From the NCBI GenBank assembly GCA_046349935.1, contig JAXMBK010000003.1, positions 1,629,956 through 1,693,955 on the forward strand: a DNA stretch of 64,000 nt, in the 5' to 3' direction. The position numbers were made by a program, and so were the translations under genes. The notes under the pieces were generated by a model that was not told the DNA's origin, ran no database searches, and saw only the letters and a list, made by a program, of their open reading frames with translations. This document shows, in pieces, positions 17,577 to 25,491 of the stretch (position 1 is the stretch's first letter; each line of letters begins with the position of its first letter). Source of the stretch: CAIXSC01 sp046349935 (lineage in GTDB: Bacteria > Planctomycetota > Planctomycetia > Pirellulales > Pirellulaceae).

Positions 17577-18956
17577 ATGAAGCCCCTCTGGAAGACGATT
17601 CGCACCGCCGTCAAAGCGCTCCGTCGCAACCTCATGCGCTCGATCCTCACGACGCTCGGCATCGTCATCGGCGTCGCCGCTGTGATTGCGATGATGGAGA
17701 TTGGGCGCGGGTCGAGCAAAGCGATTCAGGAGATGATCGCGCGGATGGGGGCCAACAGCCTGATGATCCAAGGCGGGACGGCGGCTAGCGGCGGGATCAG
17801 CCTGGGCGGCGGCTCGCAGCCGACGCTGACGTTAAGCGACTACGAGGCGCTCGTGGACGAGTGTCAGCAGTTGGCGACCTTCGCGCCGGTGATTCGGTCG
17901 CGCACGCAGATCATCTACGGCAACAAGAACTGGGTGCCGATGTACCTGTACGGCTCGACGCCGTCCTACCTGACGGTGCGCGAGTGGGACGATTTAATCG
18001 AGGGCGTGGGGTTCTCGGACCAGGATGTCCGCAACAGCGTGCAAGTGTGTTTGGTGGGCCAGACGATCGCGCGCGAGTTGTTCCAGAACGATTCGCCGGT
18101 GGGGAAAGAGATTCGCATCAGCAACAAACCGTTCAAAGTGATCGGCGTCCTGTCGCCCAAGGGCTCGAACGCCATGGGCCTCGATCAAGACGACATCATC
18201 CTCACCCCCTGGACGTCGCTGAAGTACAAGGTGGCCGGCACGTCGGTGGCGAACACCAACCAAAGCGCGACGACGCCGACCGATCCCTCGCAGCAAGTGA
18301 ACTCCTTGAGCGCCCGGTACCCCAGCGTCGAACCGCGGCTGTACCCGATCGCATCGGCGCAGCAGAAGGCCAACTATCCGCAGGTGGAGCGACGGACGAC
18401 GGTCGACAACATCATGGTGCGCGTGGGAACGGCGGCCGACGTCCCCGAGGCGAAGCGGCGGATCACCGACATCCTGCATCGACGGCACCGCATCCGGCCG
18501 AACCAGCCCGACGACTTCAACATTCGGGACATGACGGAGCAGAACGAGGCGCTGAGTTCCTCGACGCAGGTCATGGGAGGGTTGTTGTTGTCGGTAGCGA
18601 CGATCTCGCTGGTGGTGGGCGGCGTGGGGATCATGAACATCATGCTGGTGTCGGTGACCGAGCGCACGCGCGAGATCGGCCTGCGGATGGCGGTGGGCGC
18701 GCGACGGCGCGACATTCTGCGTCAGTTTTTGGTGGAGGCGATTTTGCTGTGCATGTCGGGCGGCGCGATCGGCATCGTGCTGGGACGATTCGCGTCGTTC
18801 ATCTTGCGCGTGGTCTTCCAATGGCCCGTCGAATCGTCGCTCCCCGCCGTCATCGCCTCCGTCACCGTCTCGGTCACCGTCGGCGTCCTCTTCGGCTTCT
18901 ACCCCGCCTGGAAAGCTTCGCGCCTGAACCCCATCCAAGCGCTGCGGTATGAGTAG
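17577..18956 (+). CDS. MacB-type ABC permease (FtsX/MacB core domain)
   Basis: 459 residues. A first helix near residues 18-40 (RSILTTLGIVIGVAAVIAMM) is followed by a large periplasmic MacB-PCD domain and three C-terminal helices (from VMGGLLLSVATISLVVGGVGIMNIM). The motif ERTREIGLRMAVGARRRDILRQFL between helices is typical of FtsX/MacB permeases. The order adaptor-ATPase-permease with tiny gaps shows one operon. An outer-membrane partner is not encoded next to it. A palindromic repeat follows six bases after the stop. Confidence 0.95.
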   Translation: MKPLWKTIRTAVKALRRNLMRSILTTLGIVIGVAAVIAMMEIGRGSSKAIQEMIARMGANSLMIQGGTAASGGISLGGGSQPTLTLSDYEALVDECQQLATFAPVIRSRTQIIYGNKNWVPMYLYGSTPSYLTVREWDDLIEGVGFSDQDVRNSVQVCLVGQTIARELFQNDSPVGKEIRISNKPFKVIGVLSPKGSNAMGLDQDDIILTPWTSLKYKVAGTSVANTNQSATTPTDPSQQVNSLSARYPSVEPRLYPIASAQQKANYPQVERRTTVDNIMVRVGTAADVPEAKRRITDILHRRHRIRPNQPDDFNIRDMTEQNEALSSSTQVMGGLLLSVATISLVVGGVGIMNIMLVSVTERTREIGLRMAVGARRRDILRQFLVEAILLCMSGGAIGIVLGRFASFILRVVFQWPVESSLPAVIASVTVSVTVGVLFGFYPAWKASRLNPIQALRYE

Positions 18957-18961
18957 CCCCC

Positions 18962-18990
18962 GCCGTAGAACAGGCTTCCAGCCTGTTACC
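18962..18990 (+). repeat. ACAGGCT-type repeat, copy 3
   Basis: GCCGTAG then AACAGGCTTCCAGCCTGTT, a stem with a short loop, beginning six bases after the permease stop codon. Same orientation relative to the gene as copies 1, 4 and 6. Confidence 0.9.
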
Positions 18991-19043
18991 TCGCGCACCC
19001 ACTCACTCTCCCCCCTTCAACATTCCAACCCCACCTCGACGAA

Positions 19044-19514
19044 TTGGCCCACCGCATCCTCCGCTTCGTGCTGCTGCTCGCCGCCTCGTGGTGCGTGATG
19101 ACGTCGGCGCACGAGCTGGGTCACATCGCGGGCGGATGCTGCTCCGGCGGAACGTTGGCGTCGGCGGATCTCCGTCCGTGGCGTCTGCCGTACAGCTTCT
19201 TTGATCCCGATCCGCAACCGCTGGTGACGCTGTGGTGCGGACCGCTGCTCGGCGTGCTCGTTCCGCTAGGACTGGCGTTCGCGATTCGGCGCGAAGCGAT
19301 GTGGTTCGTCGCGCACTTCTGCGTTCTCGCCAACGGGACGTACCTGGCGACGGCCTGGATCTCAGGCGATCAGCATCTGGATACGCCGAGACTGCTGGAA
19401 CACGGCGCTCCTCCGGCCGCGATCGGGCTCTACTGCCTGTTGACGATCGGTTTTGGCTACTGGGGTTTCCGACGAGCGTGTCTGCGAGCGTTCGCGAAGC
19501 CGGGTTTGCGGTGA
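19044..19514 (+). CDS. Small membrane protein with HExxH, M50-like
   Basis: 156 residues from a TTG start; no ATG is available upstream of the conserved motif. A first hydrophobic helix contains SAHELGHIAGG, so a zinc-type HExxH sits inside a membrane segment as in M50 site-2-protease-like proteins. Further helices follow (LWCGPLLGVLVPLGLAFAI, and IGLYCLLTIGFGYWGF). The usual second M50 motif (NPDG-like) is not clear; GP in LVTLWCGPLLG may be its remnant. It could be a small peptidase-fold protein or an inactive relative. The start codon is uncertain. Confidence 0.55.
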   Translation: MAHRILRFVLLLAASWCVMTSAHELGHIAGGCCSGGTLASADLRPWRLPYSFFDPDPQPLVTLWCGPLLGVLVPLGLAFAIRREAMWFVAHFCVLANGTYLATAWISGDQHLDTPRLLEHGAPPAAIGLYCLLTIGFGYWGFRRACLRAFAKPGLR

Positions 19515-19644
19515 GGCTTTGTCGTTCATGGCGATTTGCTCGTCGTCGTCGACGGATTCTCGGAGTAACAGACCAGGAAGGCCTTGAATTCATCCAGTGC
19601 TCGTTTACTTTGCCACCATGATCCGCTGGCTGGTTGCTGGCTCT

Positions 19645-19680
19645 GAACCGGCCGCTAGCTCGGCGTCGGCTGAGGGGCTT
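19645..19680 (+). repeat. GCCGCTAGC-type repeat, partial copy
   Basis: CCGGCCGCTAGCTCGGC then GTCGGCTGAGGGG: part of a second dispersed family with fuller copies at 20385-20450 and 21078-21144 and variants at 33247 and 38266. The rest of the 230-base gap (19515-19744) shows no supported gene. Confidence 0.7.
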
Positions 19681-19744
19681 ATCGCGCGATCATGTCGTCG
19701 CGTTATCTCCTCCCGCGCGGCGACCTTGATCGTCATTGGGCCGG

Positions 19745-20338
19745 CTAGGGATCGGCATAGACCACTTTGCCGTCTTCGATCGAGAAGTAGCCCGTCGCGG
19801 CAATGGCCTTCACGACTTCCGCAACCTCGCTTTCCTCGAGACTTGATTGGAAGTGGGATTTGATGAAACTGCCGAGCGTCTTCAAGGATCTCGGCTTGTT
19901 CGCCTTGAGTGATTTGAGCCTTGAGATGACGGCTTCGGCTCGCTCGAGCGGCGTCTTTAATGCACCGTTTTTCACGAAAGGAATGTCGCTGATGGACTCC
20001 GACCGGGCAGCCAGGATCTTCTGAGCCCGAAGGTGTTCGATCAGCGGGTCGAATCCCTTGTCTTTGGAGATAATGTGGAAGAAAGCGGTTGGGTCTTCCT
20101 GAACGATCCGGCCAATGTAAAAGGCGATATGGAAATCGAGGGCATTAGGACCCGTACCGGAGATCTTTATGTACTGGGCTCGAGGCCCGAGCTTCTGGAG
20201 GGTCGCAGCGATCTCGAACGAGATCTTGCTTTGGTTCGCCCCGCAAAACACGAGGACCGAGAAGTGCTCATGGTCGATTGCCTCGATCGCTGCCGGTTGG
20301 ACGCTTTCGAAGTCGATGAGCACGACGTTTTTTCGCAT
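19745..20338 (-). CDS. PIN/NYN-like nuclease-fold protein
   Basis: 197 residues from ATG 20338 (MRKNVVLIDFESVQP); an upstream TTG is less likely. Residues 1-130 look like the NYN/PIN-like RNase fold. An acidic strand LIDFESV is followed by SVLVFCGANQSKI, then GPNALDFHIAFYIGRIV, and ISKDKGFDPLIEHLR, which corresponds to the usual S-x-D-x-DF-x-PLI segment. The C-terminal 70 residues are a helical, perhaps nucleic-acid-binding part. The conserved acidic positions suggest RNA cleavage, but the role is unknown. It is flanked by dispersed repeats and a toxin-antitoxin pair. Confidence 0.75.
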   Translation of the reverse strand: MRKNVVLIDFESVQPAAIEAIDHEHFSVLVFCGANQSKISFEIAATLQKLGPRAQYIKISGTGPNALDFHIAFYIGRIVQEDPTAFFHIISKDKGFDPLIEHLRAQKILAARSESISDIPFVKNGALKTPLERAEAVISRLKSLKANKPRSLKTLGSFIKSHFQSSLEESEVAEVVKAIAATGYFSIEDGKVVYADP

Positions 20339-20384
20339 GTTCTCGAGGCTTCCAGTTTCTGTCGTTTTATCAGTTTCCCACAAA

Positions 20385-20450
20385 AACCCGCCGTGCGTTG
20401 GTTCCTCGATCGGGAGCCGGCCGCTAGCGCGGCGTCGGATGAGGGGGTTG
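20385..20450 (+). repeat. GCCGCTAGCGCGGC dispersed repeat, copy A
   Basis: About 65 bases: CCGCCGTGCG then TTGGTTCCTCGATCGGG, then the core GGCCGCTAGCGCGGCG (5-bp stem GCCGC/GCGGC), then TCGGATGAGGGGGTTG. It aligns over nearly its full length with 21078-21144. Confidence 0.85.
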
Positions 20451-20491
20451 TTCGCTTGGAGCGCTTCGTGGCCTAGCAGTTGCTTCGATGA

Positions 20492-20791
20492 TCATCCGAC
20501 ATCGGGGACTTCCGTCGGCAATAGTCGACTGCCATGGATGACCGTGAGCACACGTATCTCGTCGTCCTGGATACGGTAGACGATTCGAAATGAATACACG
20601 AACAGTTCACGAACATCGGCCCGATTGTATTCAGGTACGACCGAACCTGAGTTGGGAAAACGCATTAACTGTTCGGGACGGGCAAGAATTCTCGCGTAAA
20701 CTGAATCCGCGTAAGCCTCGGATTGGTCCGCGATGTAGTCGTAGATTCCAAGTGCATCATGGGCTGCGCGTTCCGTCCAACGAATTCTCAC
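20492..20791 (-). CDS. ParE/RelE-family toxin
   Basis: 99 residues typical of the ParE-type plasmid stabilisation toxin fold. The N-terminal strand and helix MRIRWTERAAHDALGIYDYIA is followed by the helix around ARILARPEQLMRFPNSG, and the C-terminal strands RELFVYSFRIVYRIQDDEIRVL and VIHGSR. Members poison gyrase or cleave mRNA on ribosomes; which one cannot be told. The GTG start (20789-20791) overlaps the antitoxin stop by three bases (GTGA), showing coupled translation after the antitoxin. Confidence 0.88.
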   Translation of the reverse strand: MRIRWTERAAHDALGIYDYIADQSEAYADSVYARILARPEQLMRFPNSGSVVPEYNRADVRELFVYSFRIVYRIQDDEIRVLTVIHGSRLLPTEVPDVG

Positions 20792-21006
20792 CCGGGCGCC
20801 TTTTTGCGTTTGACCTTATGCTCAGCCAAGCGTCTTCGCATCTCGTCGGTATCGACCAGCCTTCCGGCAACTTCGTCTTCCAAGCCCGCCTCAATCTGTT
20901 GTCGGACATAGAAAAGGTATTGCACATCTTCCCAAGAAGCGTCTTCAGGAAGTGAATCAAGAATTGCCTTGGCCGCTGACTTTGCAGGTTCGGCAGCGTG
21001 TGACAT
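20788..21006 (-). CDS. Antitoxin of the ParE-type pair
   Basis: 72 residues, upstream of and overlapping the toxin gene, in the usual antitoxin-first order. A helical acidic N-terminal part (AKAILDSLPEDASWEDVQYLFYVRQQIEAGLEDE) is followed by VDTDEMRRRLAEHK and a basic C-terminus KRKKAPG. The segment DASWEDVQYLFYVRQQIEAGL is typical of small ParD/AbrB-unrelated antitoxins found beside ParE toxins. It is likely to repress its own promoter, but no operator is visible. Confidence 0.82.
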   Translation of the reverse strand: MSHAAEPAKSAAKAILDSLPEDASWEDVQYLFYVRQQIEAGLEDEVAGRLVDTDEMRRRLAEHKVKRKKAPG

Positions 21007-21077
21007 CGCGGTTCTCCTAAGCGGACACGGATCGGCGCCTTGGCAAACATCCTAGCAGTTCGAGACCATTTCTCGTC

Positions 21078-21144
21078 AAAACTCGCCGTGCGTCGGTTCC
21101 TCGATCGGGGCGGGCCGCTAGCGCGGATTCGGCTGAATGGGTTG
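21078..21144 (+). repeat. GCCGCTAGCGCGGC dispersed repeat, copy B
   Basis: AAACTCGCCGTGCGTCGG then TTCCTCGATCGGGG, then GGGCCGCTAGCGCGGA and TTCGGCTGAATGGGTTG. It matches copy A at 20385-20450 along its length and ends four bases before the next gene's stop codon. Confidence 0.85.
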
Positions 21145-21147
21145 CGC

Positions 21148-21723
21148 TCAGTCGATCTTGACTTCGGCGTCAGGCGCCTCGGAGTACATGATCTCGTGGC
21201 CGTCGACCCACTCGGTCCCCTTGAGGTAACGGGACTTCACGTGCAGGCGTCCGTCGGGGAGGACTTGCGAAACGGCTTCCACTTCGGTGATCCCCTGTTG
21301 GTTGCCGACCACCTTTTCGCGCGACGTCATTTTGCCGTCGGCGACGGTGATCACGGCCTGAGTGTAGAAGCCGGCGTTCGTGAAGTAAAACGACTCCATC
21401 TGCTTCTTTTCAGCGTTCCACATCACCAGCGACTCGCCGCCGTACACGCCGTTGTTGACCGAGTGGCGGATGCGGACGGCGTGTCCCTTGAGCGCTGCTT
21501 CCCAGCGCGACACATCGAACTGCGGCTTTTCAGGCGTCGACTGTTTGAACTCCCCGCGCCACGTCTTCCCCACGAACGGCTTCAGCGCCGCCAGGGGCTC
21601 CTTGAGCTGCGGTTCGCTCGGTTTGGCGGCGTTCGGCTTGGGTTCGTCGGCGCGGGAGCTTCCTCCGAAAGGACTCGAACCTGCCAGGAAGACCAACAGG
21701 AACAACATCAGTTGTCGAATCAT
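21148..21723 (-). CDS. Secreted lipocalin-like protein, unknown function
   Basis: 191 residues from ATG 21723; an ATG five codons upstream (21738) exists, but the later one has GGAG at a suitable distance. Signal peptide MIRQLMLFLLVFLAGSS, then a mature region of beta strands: LKPFVGKTWRGEF, FDVSRWEAALKGHAVRIRHS, GVYGGESLVMWNAEKKQMESFYF and so on. The pattern (GKTWRGEF near the start, repeated amphipathic strands) suggests a small beta-barrel of DUF1579/lipocalin type; this is an inference. It lies 55 bases downstream of the kinase gene on the same strand and may be cotranscribed. Confidence 0.75.
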   Translation of the reverse strand: MIRQLMLFLLVFLAGSSPFGGSSRADEPKPNAAKPSEPQLKEPLAALKPFVGKTWRGEFKQSTPEKPQFDVSRWEAALKGHAVRIRHSVNNGVYGGESLVMWNAEKKQMESFYFTNAGFYTQAVITVADGKMTSREKVVGNQQGITEVEAVSQVLPDGRLHVKSRYLKGTEWVDGHEIMYSEAPDAEVKID

Positions 21724-21778
21724 CGAAACTTGCTCCATCGTGATTTACCGGCCTCATTCGCAACAAAACGCTCGATCA

Positions 21779-24718
21779 TCAGAAGTATTGATCGCCGAAT
21801 GGCTTTCGACCAAGCGACTCAAGCGCACGATTCAATTGCCAGACGTTCTCATGAAACGTAAACAGTGCTTCAGCGAGCGTCAACCATTCGCGGGGATCCG
21901 CGCCAAGCGGAGCGGCGTCTGGACTCACTGCGTCCCGTAATCGATCAACGTGGTCCCAGTCGCCCGGCGAGCTATAGGTAGGAAGGAGTACTTGTGCGAG
22001 CGACGCGAGCCGCTGAAAGCAAATGGCGCCGCGCGCACCTTTGATTTCGTCGGCAGCCGCTTGAGCCCCGCCATTCTGTTGAAGCATATCAGCTGCTGGA
22101 GTGATACCCTCTGTCGCACTTCGGTAGAGGGTCCAGATGAAGAGAATAAATCGCGCATAGTCTTTGTCTCGGACCGTGCACAGGACGGAGTCAATGAAGT
22201 TCAGGGACGCGAACAGGTAGTCCTGCGGCTTTTGTCTGATGAGTACGTAGTTTATCGCCCAATCGATGACTTGATCGGCATCTTTCGACGAGGACGCGGC
22301 AAAGAGCGTCGGTAGATATCGTTGAGTCATTTGCCGCGGGGAAGGAGGCGTCAACGTGCTAATGTCCAAATCTTCTCTTCCCTCGATGTTCGGATCCGCC
22401 GCCACGCAAGTCATCGTAACGCAGTTGTAGGGTGCGAGCGACTCGTTGAGCGATTGCACTAACCCGCCGATGTGGAACAGATTCCGAGCCTCCGCCTTAA
22501 TCACCCCGACGTAATCGGCATGCTGTAGTTCGTATAAGGCCGTATTCTCGATCGGCGTCGGCGGAGATTCGATTGCTTCGGACACCACCCGCAAGATGCT
22601 GCCGCTAGCGTCATCGTGAAGCTCGCCTCGGTGCGAGCGAAGCAAGACGAAGAACACGAGTCGATCATTCGTGGGAATGACGCGACGGATGTACCAGTTT
22701 GACATGTAGGTTTGCATCTCGGGCACGCTGAGCCACCACTCCGGCTGCTTGAGGTACTTCAAGATGTCGATGATTTGGCTCGGCTTGGGCATGGCGAATG
22801 TTCCACGTCCCCAATGCCAGTGATGCAGTTGTGCCGCCACCGTGCAAATCTCGATCCGTCGAATAAGTCCGCTATGGGATTGATGTGGGTGATGATTGAA
22901 GCGACGTCGCAGTGCTTCGAGTTTGACTACCGAGAAGAAGCCGCGCACGACGAAATCGAATCTCCCCAAGACGTAATAGATCCGGTAACTGCGGCAGTCG
23001 AACTCGCTGAGCAGCTCGCGAATGCCTTCTTGCAATTGACCGGATGCCTGAGCGTTTACCTCGATAATGAGGAATACCAGGAGTTGATGAGCCAGTTCAC
23101 TGTAGATCTGCGGATTCCAGGCGAACAACCCTAGTTTCTGACTCTCGTCCTTGGCTGTCGACGCCAGGCTTCCCGCACTTTGACGGCCGATCCATGCCGT
23201 CAGCGCGCTTAAGAAATCGGAAACACTCGCGAATCGATTTTGCGGTTCTTTCTCAAGACATGTTTCGCAAATCTTGACGAACTCAGGGTCAATGTCCGGA
23301 ACGAACTGCGACATGGCGGGAGTGTGTTCGCCCTGGATGCGCTTGTAGATCTCGTCACGACACGCTCTATCCGTGGGTAGGTCACAATCAAAGGGACGCT
23401 TGCCAGTCGCTGCTTCAAACATAATCACGCCAAGAGCCCAAATGTCAGTCGCAGCACGTACGGGCCCAAACTGCACGTTTATCTGTTCAGGCGCCAGATA
23501 GTTCAGTGTTCCACGATTCAAGGACTCGTAGTCGTCCAATTGCGTGATCGGGATCGCCAAACCGAGGTCGCAGAGCACGGGAACGGCGGCGTTTCCCATC
23601 AGGACATTCTGCGGCTTGATGTCGCGGTGGACGCGTCCCGCCTTGTGGAGATGAAGTACCGGAGTTGCGATTCCGTGCAAGAGTTTCGCTACTTCGAGCG
23701 TTGTTCCATACGGTTGACCTCCCTTCTTCTTGAGGATCGCCTCAAGTGAATCGCCGGGCTCGTAGTCCATGACGATAACGATCGGTTCCGATATCAGGTG
23801 AAAGCGAACGCGAGCTAGGAACTCCTCATCTTCAAGGTCCGTGAACAGAACCGGTGCGTGGACTTCGTACACTCGAACCAGCCCCGGCACCGCAGGCAAG
23901 CTACGATGAGCACAGGCCTCGCGGAATAGATCAAGGACGGAACGAATATGCGTGGGCTGAATTACGTTCCGCTTTGGCGGCAGCGGCACCTTCAATGCGA
24001 CATTCCGATCTCGAAGGAGAGGGTCGCTTGCGAGCAGGACCACCGATCCTCCACCGCCGCCGATCTGCTCGCGAATGTGGTACTTGCCAACCCGCCAATT
24101 CCCATCGACTGGCCGCACCGCTTGCGCCTCAAGCGCCTGACATATCGCCCAATGATCGCAATGCGCCGGCGTCGGTTGACTGAGCCAGTCTTGACACCTG
24201 AGGCGTGGATCGATGGCGCGGACGACTTCACCGTAATCGTCGGCGACCGTGGTTTCTTCTAACTTGATCTGACGCATTCGGTAGTCGGCCAACGTAAGTT
24301 GTTCAACAAACCACGTCTGCGCAAACCAGTGGGGACTCGCAGTGGCTGGCAGCAAAGATTGCCAGATCGGATGCTCGTCTCCCTCGCGCCACTTCCGCCA
24401 AGCCGATTCTAGTCGCGCGACAGCGTCCTTCACCCTCGCATAGACGACTTCGAAGAGAGACGAACCGAACTGCTCGAGTTTCGCGATCTGATCCCAATGG
24501 CCAACGCTGAAGAGTTCGGAACTTGATGGACTGGATCGACGCAACTCGGCGTCAAAATCAAGTAGCGAGAGAATCGAACGCCGCGATTCGGTGGTTTTCA
24601 CGAGTTGGCTGGCGCACCGTTCCAGTTCTGCGATCCGCAATTCGGGTGAAACAACTCCTGACTTCGACGAGACTGCTACGCGAAAGGCGTCCAGGAGTCG
24701 ATCCGATTCGTGGGACAT
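21779..24718 (-). CDS. Large Ser/Thr protein kinase with two RAM-like C-terminal domains
   Basis: 979 residues from ATG 24718. The N-terminal 210 residues are helical and unrecognised. The kinase domain (about 215-490) has the glycine loop IGGGGGSVV, the lysine in VALKVPLPP (~243), catalytic HRDIKPQN (~364), CDLGLAIP in place of DFG, and NYLAPEQ (~408), so it looks active. The C-terminal half is unusual. About 543-623 (LLVFLIIEVNAQASG...GRFDFVVRGFFS) and about 690-772 (RLVFFVLLRSHRG...HADYVGVIKAEAR) both resemble the alpha-beta ligand-binding (RAM) domain of Lrp/AsnC regulators. No transmembrane helix is clear, so it is probably cytoplasmic. A strong promoter lies 65 bases upstream. Confidence 0.9.
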   Translation of the reverse strand: MSHESDRLLDAFRVAVSSKSGVVSPELRIAELERCASQLVKTTESRRSILSLLDFDAELRRSSPSSSELFSVGHWDQIAKLEQFGSSLFEVVYARVKDAVARLESAWRKWREGDEHPIWQSLLPATASPHWFAQTWFVEQLTLADYRMRQIKLEETTVADDYGEVVRAIDPRLRCQDWLSQPTPAHCDHWAICQALEAQAVRPVDGNWRVGKYHIREQIGGGGGSVVLLASDPLLRDRNVALKVPLPPKRNVIQPTHIRSVLDLFREACAHRSLPAVPGLVRVYEVHAPVLFTDLEDEEFLARVRFHLISEPIVIVMDYEPGDSLEAILKKKGGQPYGTTLEVAKLLHGIATPVLHLHKAGRVHRDIKPQNVLMGNAAVPVLCDLGLAIPITQLDDYESLNRGTLNYLAPEQINVQFGPVRAATDIWALGVIMFEAATGKRPFDCDLPTDRACRDEIYKRIQGEHTPAMSQFVPDIDPEFVKICETCLEKEPQNRFASVSDFLSALTAWIGRQSAGSLASTAKDESQKLGLFAWNPQIYSELAHQLLVFLIIEVNAQASGQLQEGIRELLSEFDCRSYRIYYVLGRFDFVVRGFFSVVKLEALRRRFNHHPHQSHSGLIRRIEICTVAAQLHHWHWGRGTFAMPKPSQIIDILKYLKQPEWWLSVPEMQTYMSNWYIRRVIPTNDRLVFFVLLRSHRGELHDDASGSILRVVSEAIESPPTPIENTALYELQHADYVGVIKAEARNLFHIGGLVQSLNESLAPYNCVTMTCVAADPNIEGREDLDISTLTPPSPRQMTQRYLPTLFAASSSKDADQVIDWAINYVLIRQKPQDYLFASLNFIDSVLCTVRDKDYARFILFIWTLYRSATEGITPAADMLQQNGGAQAAADEIKGARGAICFQRLASLAQVLLPTYSSPGDWDHVDRLRDAVSPDAAPLGADPREWLTLAEALFTFHENVWQLNRALESLGRKPFGDQYF

Positions 24719-24782
24719 CTTTAAGCGCTTTCGTGATTCAAACTCATTGGCCAATCAACTCTTACGCCCAGTCGTGGAGCGA

Positions 24783-24810
24783 ATAATACCCTCCAAAGGT
24801 GGCATGTCAA
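24783..24810 (-). promoter_or_regulatory. Sigma-70-type promoter for the Ser/Thr kinase
   Basis: On the minus strand TTGACA (24810-24805), a 16-base spacer and TATTAT (24788-24783) match the consensus at 11 of 12 positions. It would start transcription about 55 bases upstream of the kinase ATG at 24718. Confidence 0.65.
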
Positions 24811-24984
24811 TCAAGGCGCTGTGCGGGATATTCCTGCGACCGTCATTGCTGTTCCTGGAGCGAAAAGTCTCTTGGATACATGCAAGGCTGCCGATCTAAG
24901 TTCAGCAGGGATTTCTAGTTGCCATGAATGGGACCTCGGATTAAGATTCCCACCAGTTTCAACTCAGCACATGGGAGACGCACG

Positions 24985-25182
24985 GTGTCGTCAGAATCTG
25001 AGTCGTCGGGGGACGCATCGGCCAGCCGAACGTCCGAAGCCGACAAGCAGCTGTCAGCAGTGCCCCTACTCATCGCGGGCTATTACAACAAGACGGTGAA
25101 ACTGGGCGACTTGGCAAGTGCTGTCAGCCAAGTGAACCAAGTGTTTCGGAAAAAGACCGCTCGCAACACGGGCACTCCCTAA
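24985..25182 (+). CDS. Small protein divergent from the kinase, unknown
   Basis: 65 residues from a GTG at 24985 with an excellent ribosome site (GGGAG seven bases upstream). The N-terminal 20 residues are Ser/Glu/Ala-rich (SSESESSGDASASR), followed by a helical, possibly hydrophobic part KQLSAVPLLIAGYYNKTVKL and GDLASAVSQVNQVFRKK. I do not recognise it. It is transcribed away from the Ser/Thr kinase across a shared upstream region, so a functional link is possible. Confidence 0.55.
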   Translation: MSSESESSGDASASRTSEADKQLSAVPLLIAGYYNKTVKLGDLASAVSQVNQVFRKKTARNTGTP

Positions 25183-25491
25183 CGGGTTCTCCCGCTCAGA
25201 GCATCCCTTGGCGGGCTCGCTCGCCCTGACTTGCTTTCGACCCGGCTCAATGCGACCCCTTCAATCGATCTAAGCCAGCCGCTAGGGGGGCGTCAGCGGG
25301 AACGCACCGCTCCAGGACGGCCCATGGCCTTGTCTTCCCAAACCGCGCCCGTGGCGCGGGAATCTGCTATTTTTCTCTCTAGCGACGGCGTCAGGGAACT
25401 TGGGACGCCTGCGGTGCGTCGTAAGTGACGCGTCGCCTCGCGGCGACCGCTTCTCTCACCACTTGTCTGTCGGTTTGCAAGGATTCGGATC
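25183..25491. other. Gap with diverged repeat fragments
   Basis: About 310 bases with no supported gene. It holds a diverged fragment of the GCCGCTAG repeat near 25276 (CAGCCGCTAGGGGGGCG) and a GC-rich hairpin near 25424 (GACGCGTCGCCTCGCGGCG). An AAGGA ribosome site lies just before the ATG at 25492. Confidence 0.5.

Noticed and set aside
19597..19863. Plus-strand frame of 88 codons
   Set aside because: Its middle is the GCCGCTAGC repeat and the rest overlaps the PIN/NYN-like gene antisense.
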